Source: JABDQW01 sp942492025 (GTDB taxonomy: Bacteria; Pseudomonadota; Gammaproteobacteria; SZUA-229). From it: a DNA stretch of 64,000 bases. The stretch is from the NCBI GenBank assembly GCA_942492025.1, contig CALODJ010000003.1, positions 248,001 to 312,000 on the forward strand, in the 5' to 3' direction. Position numbers and translations under genes: made by a program. The number at the start of each line of letters is the position of its first letter. Position 1 is the first letter of the stretch. This document shows positions 1 through 7,403 of the stretch, one piece after another. Below the pieces are notes generated by a model. That model was not told the DNA's origin. It worked only from the letters and a program-made list of their open reading frames with translations, and searched no databases.

Positions 1-297
1 GCCTGGTGGAATGATGATGATGATTACTACGGTGGTCCGTGGGGTGGTGACTGGAACCCCTATGATGAATGGGATCCGCGTTACTGGATGGAAGAAATGG
101 AAGACATCTGGGATGATGATGATGACTATTACCGCTACGGTGGTTACGGTCCTTATGGTGGCTACGGTGCTCCCTACGGTGGAGGCTACTACGGTGCTCC
201 CTACGGTGGAGGCTACTACGGTGCTCCTTACGGTGGTGGCTACGGCGCTCCTTATGGTGCTCCTTACGGTGGCGGTTACCCTTACTACGGCTACTAA
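1..297 (+). CDS. Sulfur-globule-like Gly/Tyr-rich protein, 5' end outside window
   Basis: The frame is open from the first base, so the start lies upstream. The visible 98 residues have an acidic/aromatic block (WWNDDDDYYGGPWGG, then DEWDPRYWMEEMEDIW) followed by about 60 residues of GGYG, APYGGGYY and PYGG repeats. The layout matches the neighbour at 334-759, so the two are tandem paralogs 36 bp apart. Gly/Tyr-rich low-complexity secreted proteins of this type are annotated as sulfur globule family proteins in sulfur-oxidising gammaproteobacteria, where they coat intracellular sulfur deposits. The assignment rests on composition and the shared block, not on a catalytic motif; another structural surface protein is possible. 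Confidence 0.7.
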   Translation, partial: AWWNDDDDYYGGPWGGDWNPYDEWDPRYWMEEMEDIWDDDDDYYRYGGYGPYGGYGAPYGGGYYGAPYGGGYYGAPYGGGYGAPYGAPYGGGYPYYGY

Positions 298-333
298 AGG
301 CTGATCAACTCCTCTATTAATGGAGAAAGCGCA

Positions 334-759
334 ATGAAGAAACTAATTGGCAGTGTATTCGCGGTCGTACTCATGACCGCTGCTAGCACCAGTATGGCGA
401 GCTGGTGGAGTGATGATGACTACGGCGGTCCATGGGGCGGTGGTGGTAACTGGAACCCGTATGATGAGTGGGATCCGCGTTACTGGATGGAAGAAATGGA
501 AAACGAATTCGACGATGATGACTATGGCCGCTATGGTGGTTACGGTCCTTATGGCGGCGGTTACCCCTACGGTGGTGGCGGCTACCCCTACGGCGGCGGC
601 TACGGCGCTCCTTATGGCGGCGGTGGTTATGCGCCGGCACCGTATGGCGGTGGGGGTTATGCGCCGGCACCGTATGGCGGTGGGGGTTATGACCCCTATG
701 GCGGCGGTGGTTATGCGCCATCTGGCGGTGGCTACCCGCAGCAGGGCTACGGCTACTAG
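334..759 (+). CDS. Sulfur-globule-like Gly/Tyr-rich secreted protein
   Basis: This 141-residue protein begins with a clear Sec signal peptide (MKKLIGSVFAVVLMTAASTSMA, cleavage expected before SWWSDDD). An acidic/aromatic module with NPYDEWDPRYWMEEME follows. The remainder is low-complexity repeats of GGYGPYGG, YPYGGGG and three near-identical APAPYGGGGY units. A GGAG ribosome-binding site lies 7 bp before the ATG. A strong terminator follows 22 bp after the stop. The paralog immediately upstream suggests one transcription unit and a coat-protein set like the SgpA/B/C group. The function is inferred from composition and genomic setting. Confidence 0.75.
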   Translation: MKKLIGSVFAVVLMTAASTSMASWWSDDDYGGPWGGGGNWNPYDEWDPRYWMEEMENEFDDDDYGRYGGYGPYGGGYPYGGGGYPYGGGYGAPYGGGGYAPAPYGGGGYAPAPYGGGGYDPYGGGGYAPSGGGYPQQGYGY

Positions 760-781
760 GCAACACTGCTGTTAGTTCCAC

Positions 782-811
782 AAAAGCCTGCGCCAGTCGC
801 AGGCTTTTTTT
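782..811 (+). terminator. Rho-independent terminator of the sulfur-globule-like genes
   Basis: A perfect 10-bp stem AAAGCCTGCG / CGCAGGCTTT with the 5-nt loop CCAGT is followed by a run of T. It lies 22 bp after the stop of the second Gly/Tyr-rich gene. Confidence 0.92.
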
Positions 812-860
812 GTGCCATCGATAAAGGCTGATTCACCGCAAAGGCCGCAAAGTCTTCCAG

Positions 861-1174
861 CTAGCCCGCATTTCTCACCAGGCGGCGTAAGATACTGATA
901 AGGCATTGGTCTTTTTGAAGAAAACCCGAATGATCAAAATACAGTGTGTTATTCAAACATGCCTATCTTGGTTCAGGCGGGTCTTCTTTTGCATGAGATC
1001 GTAGGGTGCGCCGTGCGCACCGTGAATTCTCAGTGTGCTGGGCTGTTTCGGTGCGCACGGCGCACCCTACGGCCGCTTCGCCCAAGCTGTTGCTACGCTT
1101 TTCGCTCCAGAGCGGCGCTTGTGAACACGAATCCTGCGCCTGCTCCAGTGATCCTGGTGAGAGATGCGGGCTAG
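861..1174 (+). mobile_element. MITE-like element, full copy A
   Basis: This 314-bp non-coding element has 22-bp terminal inverted repeats: CTAGCCCGCATTTCTCACCA(GG) on the left and its complement, with one mismatch, on the right. Both ends read CTAG. A 70-bp REPIN lies inside at 1001-1070. The same arrangement recurs at 41659-41968, 44448-44762 and 56125-56438, and truncated at 11499-11757 and 46603-46790. No transposase is encoded, so mobilisation in trans is inferred. It occupies almost all of the gap between the sulfur-globule terminator and greB. Confidence 0.85.
1001..1070. repeat. REPIN, 70-bp type, inside MITE copy A
   Basis: A GTAG foot is followed by the hairpin GGTGCGC-CGT-GCGCACC. 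A 28-bp spacer follows, then the same unit inverted, ending in CTAC. This is the REP-spacer-inverted-REP organisation of BIMEs/REPINs mobilised by RAYT (TnpA-REP) enzymes. Confidence 0.9.
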
Positions 1175-1238
1175 CCCGAGTGACGGCGCCAGTATTCAAC
1201 GCTCTTTGCGTCCTGGTGTATTTGCGTCAGATTTTGTC

Positions 1239-1745
1239 TTATCCAATCTCCAGGTAACTGACCTCGGTGATAACATATTCGAACTCGCCCTCGGGCAGCT
1301 TCAGGATAAATTCATCATGCAGCGATTTTCCGATCAGTGCCTTGCCCATTGGCGAGTCCATGCTGATGTAACCCAGCGAGGGGTCAATTTCGTCGGGACC
1401 CACAATCCGATAGACAGTTTGATCCCCGTCGACGTTTTTGAGTCGGACCCAGGCGCCAAAGTAGACCTTGTCCTGATTCTCCGGGGCACGGTCGACGACC
1501 ACGATACCGTCCAGCCTTTTGCGCAGGTAGCGAAGCCTGGCATCGATTTCGCGCAGTTCCTTCTTTCGATAGATGTATTCTGCATTTTCCGACCGGTCGC
1601 CTTCGGCCGCAGCTGCAGCCAGCGCTTTTGTGACCTCGGGTCGTCTATTTTTCCACAGATTATCCACTTCTTCTGCAAGCCGTTGTTTTCCAATGGGGGT
1701 TATATATTTCGATGCGGCCGGTTGTGGTGGGCGATAGCGTCCCAT
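1239..1745 (-). CDS. greB: Transcription elongation factor GreB
   Basis: GreB binds the RNA polymerase secondary channel and stimulates cleavage of backtracked RNA. The 168-residue length matches GreB. The N-terminal coiled coil carries the tip motif EGDRSENAEYIYRKKELREID (about residues 48-68), which contains the acidic residues that coordinate the catalytic Mg. A C-terminal FKBP-like domain follows (WVRLKNVDGDQTVYRIVGPDE, then SPMGKALIGK). GreB rather than GreA is supported by the YIYRKKELREID sequence and the basic N-terminus. The gene stands alone, convergent with the MITE side and divergent from a small ORF. Confidence 0.95.
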   Translation of the reverse strand: MGRYRPPQPAASKYITPIGKQRLAEEVDNLWKNRRPEVTKALAAAAAEGDRSENAEYIYRKKELREIDARLRYLRKRLDGIVVVDRAPENQDKVYFGAWVRLKNVDGDQTVYRIVGPDEIDPSLGYISMDSPMGKALIGKSLHDEFILKLPEGEFEYVITEVSYLEIG

Positions 1746-1776
1746 AGTGAGTTATTCGTAATCGTTGGGGTGTGGA

Positions 1777-1986
1777 ATGTTACCAGATTGTAGTCAGTTG
1801 CCGGAATGGGTGCGCTGGATAGCGCAGGATGCCGATGGTGTCTGGTGGGCCTACGAGCACGAGCCCAATATGTCGGCGGCAGGCTGGTACGAAAATGAGG
1901 TTGGACAGAGTGTTCGTCTACACACCGGTGATCCTAACCCGCGGTGGACACAAGAAATCCACCCTATTAGCAATTGTAATCAATAA
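1777..1986 (+). CDS. Small hypothetical Trp-rich protein
   Basis: The 69-residue product begins MLPDCSQLPEWVRWIAQDADG and is rich in Trp, Asp and Glu. It contains no signal peptide or membrane segment. The ATG at 1777 is preceded by GGGGTGTGG; an in-frame TTG at 1765 would add only four residues. It resembles short cytosolic proteins of unknown function in gammaproteobacteria (pattern LPEWVRWIAQDxDGxWW), which I know only as hypothetical. It is divergent from greB. Confidence 0.6.
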   Translation: MLPDCSQLPEWVRWIAQDADGVWWAYEHEPNMSAAGWYENEVGQSVRLHTGDPNPRWTQEIHPISNCNQ

Positions 1987-2083
1987 GTTACAATATTTAT
2001 CTAAAATATTTTGCAGATATGTGCTATAACATCCTCTGGGTGTGTGCCTACTCTATAATAATAATAAATCCGGAGCAAGAAAC

Positions 2084-2263
2084 ATGGATATAAAAAATCT
2101 ACAACAGGGTACTAAAGCCAGGATAAAAAGTACCGGGCAAATTGTTGAAATCAAGCGTGTCAGTAATCATGGCTTCTCCATCGTCAGGTTTAAAACTGGC
2201 GGTGACTATATGGTACTGAATGATCGACTTGAAGCAACAGCGGTTGAAGCAGTCAAGCACTAG
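2084..2263 (+). CDS. Small hypothetical basic protein
   Basis: The 59-residue product (MDIKNLQQGTKARIKSTGQI...) has alternating basic and hydrophobic residues suggesting a small beta-barrel (TKARIKSTGQIVEIKRV, then FSIVRFKTGGDYMVL). This resembles KOW/SH3-like nucleic-acid or ligand-binding folds, but no family was recognised. The ATG at 2084 is preferred over an upstream start because GGAG lies 8 bp before it. A stem-loop follows at 2290-2318. Confidence 0.55.
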   Translation: MDIKNLQQGTKARIKSTGQIVEIKRVSNHGFSIVRFKTGGDYMVLNDRLEATAVEAVKH

Positions 2264-2289
2264 CTTGATTTAAACAACCCACCCGTTCT

Positions 2290-2318
2290 TTGGGCAGCCG
2301 GCGCAGTCGGCTGCCCAA
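2290..2318. other. Stem-loop after small hypothetical gene
   Basis: An 11-bp perfect stem TTGGGCAGCCG / CGGCTGCCCAA with a 7-nt loop follows the stop at 2263. No T run follows, so it may be a weak terminator or an RNA stabiliser. The rest of the gene-free stretch 2264-2597 holds nothing else I can identify; a 66-codon frame at 2379-2579 has no family features. Confidence 0.6.
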
Positions 2319-2597
2319 CAGCTTTATAATATCTTACATAAAGCTGAAAGCTGATAAAGAATTTCAATCGGCGAATCCTTGACAATACCTGCTCACAGGT
2401 GTGCACTAACGCGCATAAAGACCAACATGCCTGTTTGCCGGGATAGGGTGAAAAGGCTTAGATTGGCTCATGACGGCTGGATCGGCAGTTCAGAGTATCA
2501 GGCTGAAGTTGAGATTGGGCTGGTCTACGCCCGGATATTACACGAAGGCGGCAATCAACGGGACATTCATCATATCTAATTCGACTGTCTGACAACA

Positions 2598-3059
2598 TTG
2601 AACTTATACATCCTGCAGCACGGTGAAGCTGAATCGAAGGACATCAATCCCGAGCGGCCATTGTCCGAACAGGGAATCCGTGATATTCGGCTTCTGGCTA
2701 TGCATATGCTAAACACCGGCGTTAAGCTGGGAAATATCATGCACAGTGGCAAGTTGCGTGCAGAACAATCCGCCAGACTCATCGCTGACACACTCTCACC
2801 TGAAATCAAACCGGTACAGGCGGATGGTCTAAAACCGAATGATGACCCGGCTATATTTGCGGCCGCGATTGTTCCCCAGGGAGTGGACCTGCTTATCGTC
2901 AGCCATATGCCATTGGTCTCCAGGTTGTGCTCAGTCTTGCTAACGGGTTATGCGGACACCGCATTTGCATCTGTACCCGGCACTCTATTCTGCCTGGACA
3001 ACAAAGACGGAGTCTGGCGCCTGGCCTACATGCTCCGACCGGAGTTTCTCGAGCATTAG
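2598..3059 (+). CDS. SixA-type phosphohistidine phosphatase
   Basis: This is a 153-residue single-domain member of the histidine phosphatase (phosphoglycerate mutase-like) superfamily. The N-terminus NLYILQHGEAESKDINPERPLSEQG carries the catalytic-histidine motif. Gln replaces the usual Arg of RHG, a variant I recall in SixA-like proteins of sulfur and methane oxidisers. The second conserved His lies in IVSHMPLVSRL (about residue 101). The start must be TTG 2598 or a rarer codon, because an in-frame stop lies at 2577. The stop TAG reads directly into TAGCCCGCATT, the terminal sequence of the MITE family in this window. Confidence 0.8.
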   Translation: MNLYILQHGEAESKDINPERPLSEQGIRDIRLLAMHMLNTGVKLGNIMHSGKLRAEQSARLIADTLSPEIKPVQADGLKPNDDPAIFAAAIVPQGVDLLIVSHMPLVSRLCSVLLTGYADTAFASVPGTLFCLDNKDGVWRLAYMLRPEFLEH

Positions 3060-3195
3060 CCCGCATTTTTTGCTGTTTTCGACAAATCATGCACTTAATC
3101 AAGCCGTTATGCGTAGCTATATGAATTAGCTGGCGTTTTTATAATGGTATATAATTCGCCTGCTTTGTATAAATGGAGCAAAAACGGAGTCTTAG

Positions 3196-3357
3196 ATGGT
3201 GTTTTTTAGATGCTTGCTTGCAGGCCTTATGCTGGCAGTTTCAGGTCAATCCCAGGCCTTGTTCATGCCGGATGGATTTACCATAAATATTGACAAGGAA
3301 GACATTCCAGATGAAGGTTGCGGAGCGCTGGCTACGGAAAGACTGACTGCACTGTAG
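3196..3357 (+). CDS. Small secreted hypothetical protein
   Basis: This 53-codon ORF encodes MVFFRCLLAGLMLAVSGQSQA followed by a short acidic mature part (LFMPDGFTINIDKEDIPDEG) that contains one Cys. The signal peptide, a GGAG site 8 bp before the ATG, and a TATAAT/TATATAAT-rich promoter-like stretch at about 3140-3155 support expression. No family was recognised. It could also be the surviving 5' end of a longer decayed gene. Confidence 0.5.
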   Translation: MVFFRCLLAGLMLAVSGQSQALFMPDGFTINIDKEDIPDEGCGALATERLTAL

Positions 3358-3764
3358 GTTTCGTCATTGAGCGCGTTTTTAGTTCGGGGTTAGGCGCTCG
3401 AGGTCTTCATTCCGGGTGTGTTTTGATTAAACGCTCGATTCATTGCAGCGCATAATCATGTGTGTCAGCCACATTAGATCTCGTTCGTTATCAATTAGTA
3501 GAGCCCGTTATCCTTTTTGTCACCGCTTTGTTCAGACCTCAGGGTTAGATCGCCGGTGGCTGATGCGTTGATTCGTTATGTGGCAGGTTGTATGATGCTG
3601 TCGTTTCGTAAGCAGGGCGGCCTTCTGACTACCTCCAACTAACGATGGCGTTTGCATACGGGCGCGTATTCAGGGAGTTTTTTTCAGGAGTTGTACCGGT
3701 TCAACACTCACGTTACACCTATCACCAATACGCAGAATTGAAATCTCAAATGGGAGAAAAATAT
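3358..3764. other. Gene-free stretch
   Basis: About 400 bp between the small secreted ORF and the next gene. An open frame runs in from 3645 but lacks a good start before 3765. I see no repeat, RNA gene or clear promoter here. Confidence 0.5.
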
Positions 3765-4685
3765 ATGAGCAAAAAACTAAAGGTTACCACCACCTGTCTT
3801 GCCATGACGGTTCTGGCGGCGAGCAGCGGTATTGCCCTGGCGGGCGATGATGACGCAGGCTACTGCATGGACGTGGTCATCGAGCCGTTTCACATGATGC
3901 CTGATATGCAGCCGGAAGGTACTTGCACTGTCAGAGATTACTGGGGCGGTGAGCTCCAAGACGCCTACTATCCTTTCACTAAAGAAGAACATCTTTTCAA
4001 CTGCGAATACTTTGGTCCAATCTCACCATTGCCTACCGGTGACATGGTGCCGTCGGCCGTGGTTAGCGACGGTAATATCGTCGGTACCATTGGCGGTCAT
4101 GCGTTTGAGGCCAAACTAGCGTGTGCGAGTCTGACCAACTGGTATCAGGATTCTTGCGCTCATCCGGATGACCCTAGCTCCTGCAGCTTCCAATTGGCTC
4201 AGCCCTTCCTGAATCCGCTCTTCAAAGAGTTGGGACTGGATTATTATCCGCGTGTAACCGAAGTTTCGATCTTTGATGGAGTGATTACCGTCGACAATGG
4301 CAGAAGGACGCAGGAAGTGCCGATCGTGATGGCGACCCGCGCCGCCGGCATCACTCACCTGGAAGATGTTGCTGCGCCACTGGTCGGTGCATCAATCACA
4401 CACAGCTTGCTGGGCATGGTTACTTACAGAGCTGACGATGACGATGAATATGACCGTGCGGAACTCGGTGGCAGTGCTGATTTGTTACTGCAAGGGCATA
4501 TCTTCTTCCCGGGTTCGGTCGAAGATGACGTCGATGAGGATGGTAACAATAAAGCGGCTGTAATCAAAGGCAGCATCTGCAGCGAGGATCTGTACAAGCA
4601 GCTGAACCGTAAAGGTGGTGGTCATGGCTATGACCATGGTCATGGCGGCGGACACCGCGGTGGCAAGCACCATGATGATGACTAA
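3765..4685 (+). CDS. Secreted protein with His/Gly/Asp-rich metal-binding-like tail
   Basis: The 306-residue product starts with a typical Sec signal peptide (MSKKLKVTTTCLAMTVLAASSGIALA, cleaved before GDDDAGYC). GGGAG lies 8 bp upstream of the ATG. The mature part is acidic, contains about nine Cys residues suited to disulfides, and has an Asp-rich stretch RADDDDEYDRAE. It ends in a His/Gly tail (GGGHGYDHGHGGGHRGGKHHDDD) expected to bind divalent metals. No domain was recognised. A factor-independent terminator follows. The His tail suggests copper, nickel or zinc binding in the periplasm or outside; this is inference. Confidence 0.7.
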   Translation: MSKKLKVTTTCLAMTVLAASSGIALAGDDDAGYCMDVVIEPFHMMPDMQPEGTCTVRDYWGGELQDAYYPFTKEEHLFNCEYFGPISPLPTGDMVPSAVVSDGNIVGTIGGHAFEAKLACASLTNWYQDSCAHPDDPSSCSFQLAQPFLNPLFKELGLDYYPRVTEVSIFDGVITVDNGRRTQEVPIVMATRAAGITHLEDVAAPLVGASITHSLLGMVTYRADDDDEYDRAELGGSADLLLQGHIFFPGSVEDDVDEDGNNKAAVIKGSICSEDLYKQLNRKGGGHGYDHGHGGGHRGGKHHDDD

Positions 4686-4745
4686 TCGATTGCGATACTC
4701 GCGGTAGTTGCCAAGTTGACTTAACGGGGCATGCTTATGGAAAAT

Positions 4746-4768
4746 GGCGGCTTCGGCCGCCGTTTTTT
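4746..4768 (+). terminator. Rho-independent terminator
   Basis: The stem GGCGGC-TTCG-GCCGCC, with a stable UUCG loop, is followed by GTTTTTT, 60 bp after the stop of the His-rich secreted protein gene. Confidence 0.92.
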
Positions 4769-4792
4769 CCGAACATCCTGCAATAAAGGACC

Positions 4793-4862
4793 GTAGGGTG
4801 CGCCGCGCGCACCAAAAAAGCTGCGAAAACGGTGAATCCATGGTGCGCACGGCGCACCCTAC
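4793..4862. repeat. REPIN, 70-bp type
   Basis: GTAG-footed and CTAC-footed hairpins of the GGTGCGC/GCGCACC family, exactly 70 bp, with one base change in the left loop region. It lies outside any full MITE, between a terminator and the RND pseudogene. Confidence 0.9.
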
Positions 4863-4946
4863 CGCAGTGCTTTGAATCACATGCGGGCGCTCGAAAACAA
4901 TAGAAACCTTTGCGTTCTCTGCGCCTCTGCGTTGAAACCAGACAAC

Positions 4947-5318
4947 CTGCTCGTTGGTTTTGACCCTGAAGAAGATCACATACAGCACCGGTATCATGCC
5001 CAGGATTGTCGTACTGGCGGCCATCAGTACCGGGCGCATACGAGACACGGCTGAATCGAGGATGGCCTGGTAGGACTCCTTGCCGGGCTCGATCGCCCGG
5101 CGCAGCTGGATCCTGAATGACAGGTCCGCTCTTTGAATGGCGTCGACGACACCGGGAAATTGCCTGAAATCACCGGCAGTAACTCCGCCGACCAGCATGG
5201 TTTTTACCGGACGCGACTCGGGCGGTGGTAGCGGTGCCTCTTCAGTACAGGCAGCTAATAAAAATGGCAGAAGCGTGCTGGCCAGTATGGCCCGGAGATC
5301 GAATAATAAAGCATTCAG
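4947..5318 (-). pseudogene. RND efflux remnant: adaptor N-terminus fused to pump C-terminus
   Basis: Read on the minus strand, the frame gives a lipoprotein signal (LLPFLLAACTEEAP). It continues with the N-terminus of an HlyD/MFP-type adaptor (ESRPVKTMLVGG, then FPGVVDAIQRADLSF). At about 5110 it jumps to the last helices of an RND pump (ESYQAILDSAVSRMRPVLMA, then STTILGMIP). A second jump at about 5000 joins ILGMIP to VLYVIFFRVKTNEQ, the usual end of helix 12. The frame then runs through a CTCTGCG-type repeat and the REPIN without a natural stop. No canonical start codon is visible. This is what internal deletions of a two-gene efflux operon would leave. Confidence 0.8.
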
Positions 5319-5342
5319 CGGCGCAGGGACATGGGCAGCCGT

Positions 5343-5876
5343 TCAGTTCTTTGGCAGCAGGCGGAACATTTCCCGGATGGCGTATTCAATACGCGCACGC
5401 ACGGTGGCTTCATCCGCCTGTTCCTGAACCTCACCGACGGCTTCGCCAAGCCAGATAACATAACCGCTGTCGGCATCGATGAGGGCGACAACCAGCGCCG
5501 CCTTGGGCACATTTTCCAGCAGTTTTTGCTGGGTTTCAGGGTTCTGTTTCAGGCCAAGCGTGGTCATATCGACACCGGCGGCATAGGCCACCAGCATATC
5601 CGGGCTGCTGCTGACTTCGGCTATGCCACGCTTGCGTAATTCGCTGTTGATGATCAATCGAACTTCGGCATCGATATCAACATTCCTTGGCTCCCACTGG
5701 CCCTCGGGATCGAACAGGATCTGTGCTGAGGCCAGCCAGGCATAGGTCTTGAAGCCGGAGAAACTGGCCTTCGGATCTGCCTCGGCCTCAATCTTGATGT
5801 CTTTCGTTGGCGCTGTGGTGCATGCTGTCATAAATAGCATGCAGGTGATACCGGCAAACTGGAGCAGTTTATTCAT
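5343..5876 (-). CDS. DUF4136-type lipoprotein
   Basis: The 177-residue product has a lipoprotein signal peptide (MNKLLQFAGITCMLFMTAC, lipobox FMTAC). The mature domain (FSGFKTYAWLA, then INSELRKRGIAEVSSSPDMLVAY, ending ATVRARIEYAIREMFRLLP) matches the DUF4136 family pattern. The ATG at 5876 has AGGGA 6 bp upstream, so the longer frame to 5918 is not needed. The RND remnant begins 25 bp downstream, so the two may once have been co-transcribed. The molecular role of DUF4136 proteins is not known. Confidence 0.82.
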   Translation of the reverse strand: MNKLLQFAGITCMLFMTACTTAPTKDIKIEAEADPKASFSGFKTYAWLASAQILFDPEGQWEPRNVDIDAEVRLIINSELRKRGIAEVSSSPDMLVAYAAGVDMTTLGLKQNPETQQKLLENVPKAALVVALIDADSGYVIWLGEAVGEVQEQADEATVRARIEYAIREMFRLLPKN

Positions 5877-5966
5877 GGTAATTCCCTGATCGATCGATGC
5901 GAGCACGAAGTCTACCACTGGAGTGCGGGTAAATCGGCTGTTTCGGATTACAAAATCCGGTTTTAT

Positions 5967-6560
5967 TCAAGCAGCGGACAATGCCTTGACGAATAGCCTG
6001 ATGGCAAAAAACAGCAGAAAGATTGCAAGTAGTCTCAACACAGTCGTAATCAGCCTGTCACTGAAATTGCTGCCCAGCTTCTTGATGCTTAGGGCCATGA
6101 TGAACTTGGTCATCGACAGCGTGGCAAGAAAAAGCAGTGCAAATGTGATCGCGTCCGATACATCGTTCTGTAACAGGTAAGTACCCCCTACGGTACTCCA
6201 GAAAATATAAGGTACCGGATTGAGCAGGTTGATTTTAACGGCTGTCAGAAAACTGGAAGGTGCCATTTCGGGTCGTTGCGTGTCGGGGGTGGCAATGATG
6301 AGTCTGACTGCTATGAAGGCGATATACAGCGCGCCCAGTATCGAAATAGACGTGATGAACAGGTCAAAATGTTTGAATGAGTTTACCAGTATAAAACTTC
6401 CGAGGATGATTGGACCGTCCGATACGAACGGTGCCAGACTGGCCAGCAAGCCGGAGCGGGCACCGTGCAACAGTGTCTGGTGGATAACGTAGATACCCAG
6501 TGGCCCGGGTTTGAGTCCGGCAGTGATACCCAGGGAGAGTGCTGCGATGATGATTTCCAT
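5967..6560 (-). CDS. LysE/RhtB-family exporter
   Basis: This 197-residue protein is almost entirely hydrophobic, with six predicted membrane segments. It carries the LysE-family N-terminal signature (SLGITAGLKPGPLGIYVI), in which the GPxP-like turn lies in the first loop. A second conserved block is NLLNPVPYIFW (about residues 110-120). Family members export amino acids or related small molecules. The ATG at 6560 is chosen because the family starts just before the first helix. The substrate cannot be predicted. Confidence 0.85.
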   Translation of the reverse strand: MEIIIAALSLGITAGLKPGPLGIYVIHQTLLHGARSGLLASLAPFVSDGPIILGSFILVNSFKHFDLFITSISILGALYIAFIAVRLIIATPDTQRPEMAPSSFLTAVKINLLNPVPYIFWSTVGGTYLLQNDVSDAITFALLFLATLSMTKFIMALSIKKLGSNFSDRLITTVLRLLAIFLLFFAIRLFVKALSAA

Positions 6561-6707
6561 ATGACGACAGATTATCAAATAATATGGGCCTTCACCTGAT
6601 GCATTGGCTCATTTGAGATGAATGGAAGGAAACATCAATACCCGTATCAAGTACGATATCGCCGTGATCAGCAGGCCGCGAACCAGGTAGCGACTCTCCC
6701 AAAGCAG

Positions 6708-6777
6708 GTAGGGTGCGCTGTGCGCACCGCGAAATTTAAGTGTGTTAGCCAGCCCCGGTGCGCACGGCGCACCCTAC
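6708..6777. repeat. REPIN, 70-bp type, first tandem copy
   Basis: GTAG...CTAC doublet with GGTGCGC/GCGCACC hairpins; the left loop carries a C to T change. Confidence 0.9.
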
Positions 6778-6879
6778 AATTCATTTGAGATGAATGGAAG
6801 GAAACATCAATACCCGTATCAAGTACGATATCGCCGTGATCAGCAGGCCGCGAACCAGGTAGCGGCTCTCCCAAAGCAG

Positions 6880-6949
6880 GTAGGGTGCGCCGTGCGCACC
6901 GCGAAGTTTAAAAGCGTTATCCAGCCTCGATGCGCATGGCGCACCCTAC
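6880..6949. repeat. REPIN, 70-bp type, second tandem copy, right arm decayed
   Basis: Same register as the copy 172 bp upstream. The left arm is perfect; the right arm has two substitutions (GATGCGCATGGCGCACC). Confidence 0.88.
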
Positions 6950-7056
6950 AACTTCTATTGTCGTAAACCTGTGACTACTCTGCGCCTCTGCGGTAAAAAT
7001 AAGATTTTCTAGCACACGGAGTAATAGACCTGCGAACATCTCCTTTTGATTGTTAT

Positions 7057-7401
7057 TCAGGATTTGGGGAATTCGATGGCGTGCCTGATCACATTGGCGA
7101 GATCATCGTAGTGGATTTCATCGCGTACTCTGAAATTGATGCAGCCTTTACCGGTTTTCTGCTGCGGGTGTTTACTCTGGTAGGATTCGAGATGGGATGC
7201 ACTACAGGTATAGAGTGAAATATAGTGCTTCTGGTTGGCCAGGGCGACCCAGCCATCACCAACGCTATATGTCGGCATTTTGTATCGCATATCGACGATG
7301 GCGTCAGGATGGAGTTGAACAATCAGCTGGTGTATCGACAGGAATCGTTCAAGGCGGTTTTGCGGGATAGCGTCAATATAGGCCTGTACGTCCTGATGCA
7401 T
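7057..7401 (-). CDS. DUF1801 / YdhG-like protein
   Basis: This 114-residue protein matches the DUF1801 (YdhG/YjbR-like fold) pattern. It has an N-terminal helix VQAYIDAIPQNRLERFLSIHQLI, the block IVDMRYKMPTYSVGDGWVALAN, then KHYISLYTC and GKGCINFRVRDEI near the end. The family fold resembles CyaY/MmcQ and its function is not settled. It starts 2 bp after the stop of the HD-GYP gene, so the two are very likely co-transcribed. Confidence 0.85.
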   Translation of the reverse strand: MHQDVQAYIDAIPQNRLERFLSIHQLIVQLHPDAIVDMRYKMPTYSVGDGWVALANQKHYISLYTCSASHLESYQSKHPQQKTGKGCINFRVRDEIHYDDLANVIRHAIEFPKS

Positions 7402-7403
7402 GA

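Larger units (their letters stand above)
6611..6954. repeat. 172-bp tandem duplication carrying two REPINs
   Basis: Positions 6611-6782 and 6783-6954 are near-identical direct repeats of 172 bp. Each contains about 97 bp of unique sequence plus a 70-bp REPIN at 6708-6777 and 6880-6949. The unique part differs by about one base, while the second REPIN has diverged in its spacer and right arm. Nothing else is seen in the gene-free stretch 6561-7056 except a CTCTGCGCCTCTGCGGT remnant at about 6977-6993. Confidence 0.92.

Noticed and set aside
944..1257. ORFs containing peptides such as VGCAVRT, RRAHR or GAHGAPYG (also near 11495, 41621, 44493, 46648, 56178, 58254)
   Set aside because: These are translations of the REPIN/MITE sequence in different frames; no ribosome sites, and the same peptides recur wherever the repeat occurs.
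2290..2318. Firm Rho-independent terminator
   Set aside because: The stem is strong but no T run follows, so it is listed only as a stem-loop.
2379..2579. 66-residue ORF between the small hypothetical gene and the SixA-like gene
   Set aside because: No ribosome site, no recognisable domain, and composition unlike its neighbours.
4485..5198. Intact 237-residue membrane protein gene on the minus strand
   Set aside because: The frame is a fused RND relic that continues through a REPIN and antisense to a real gene; recorded as a pseudogene instead.
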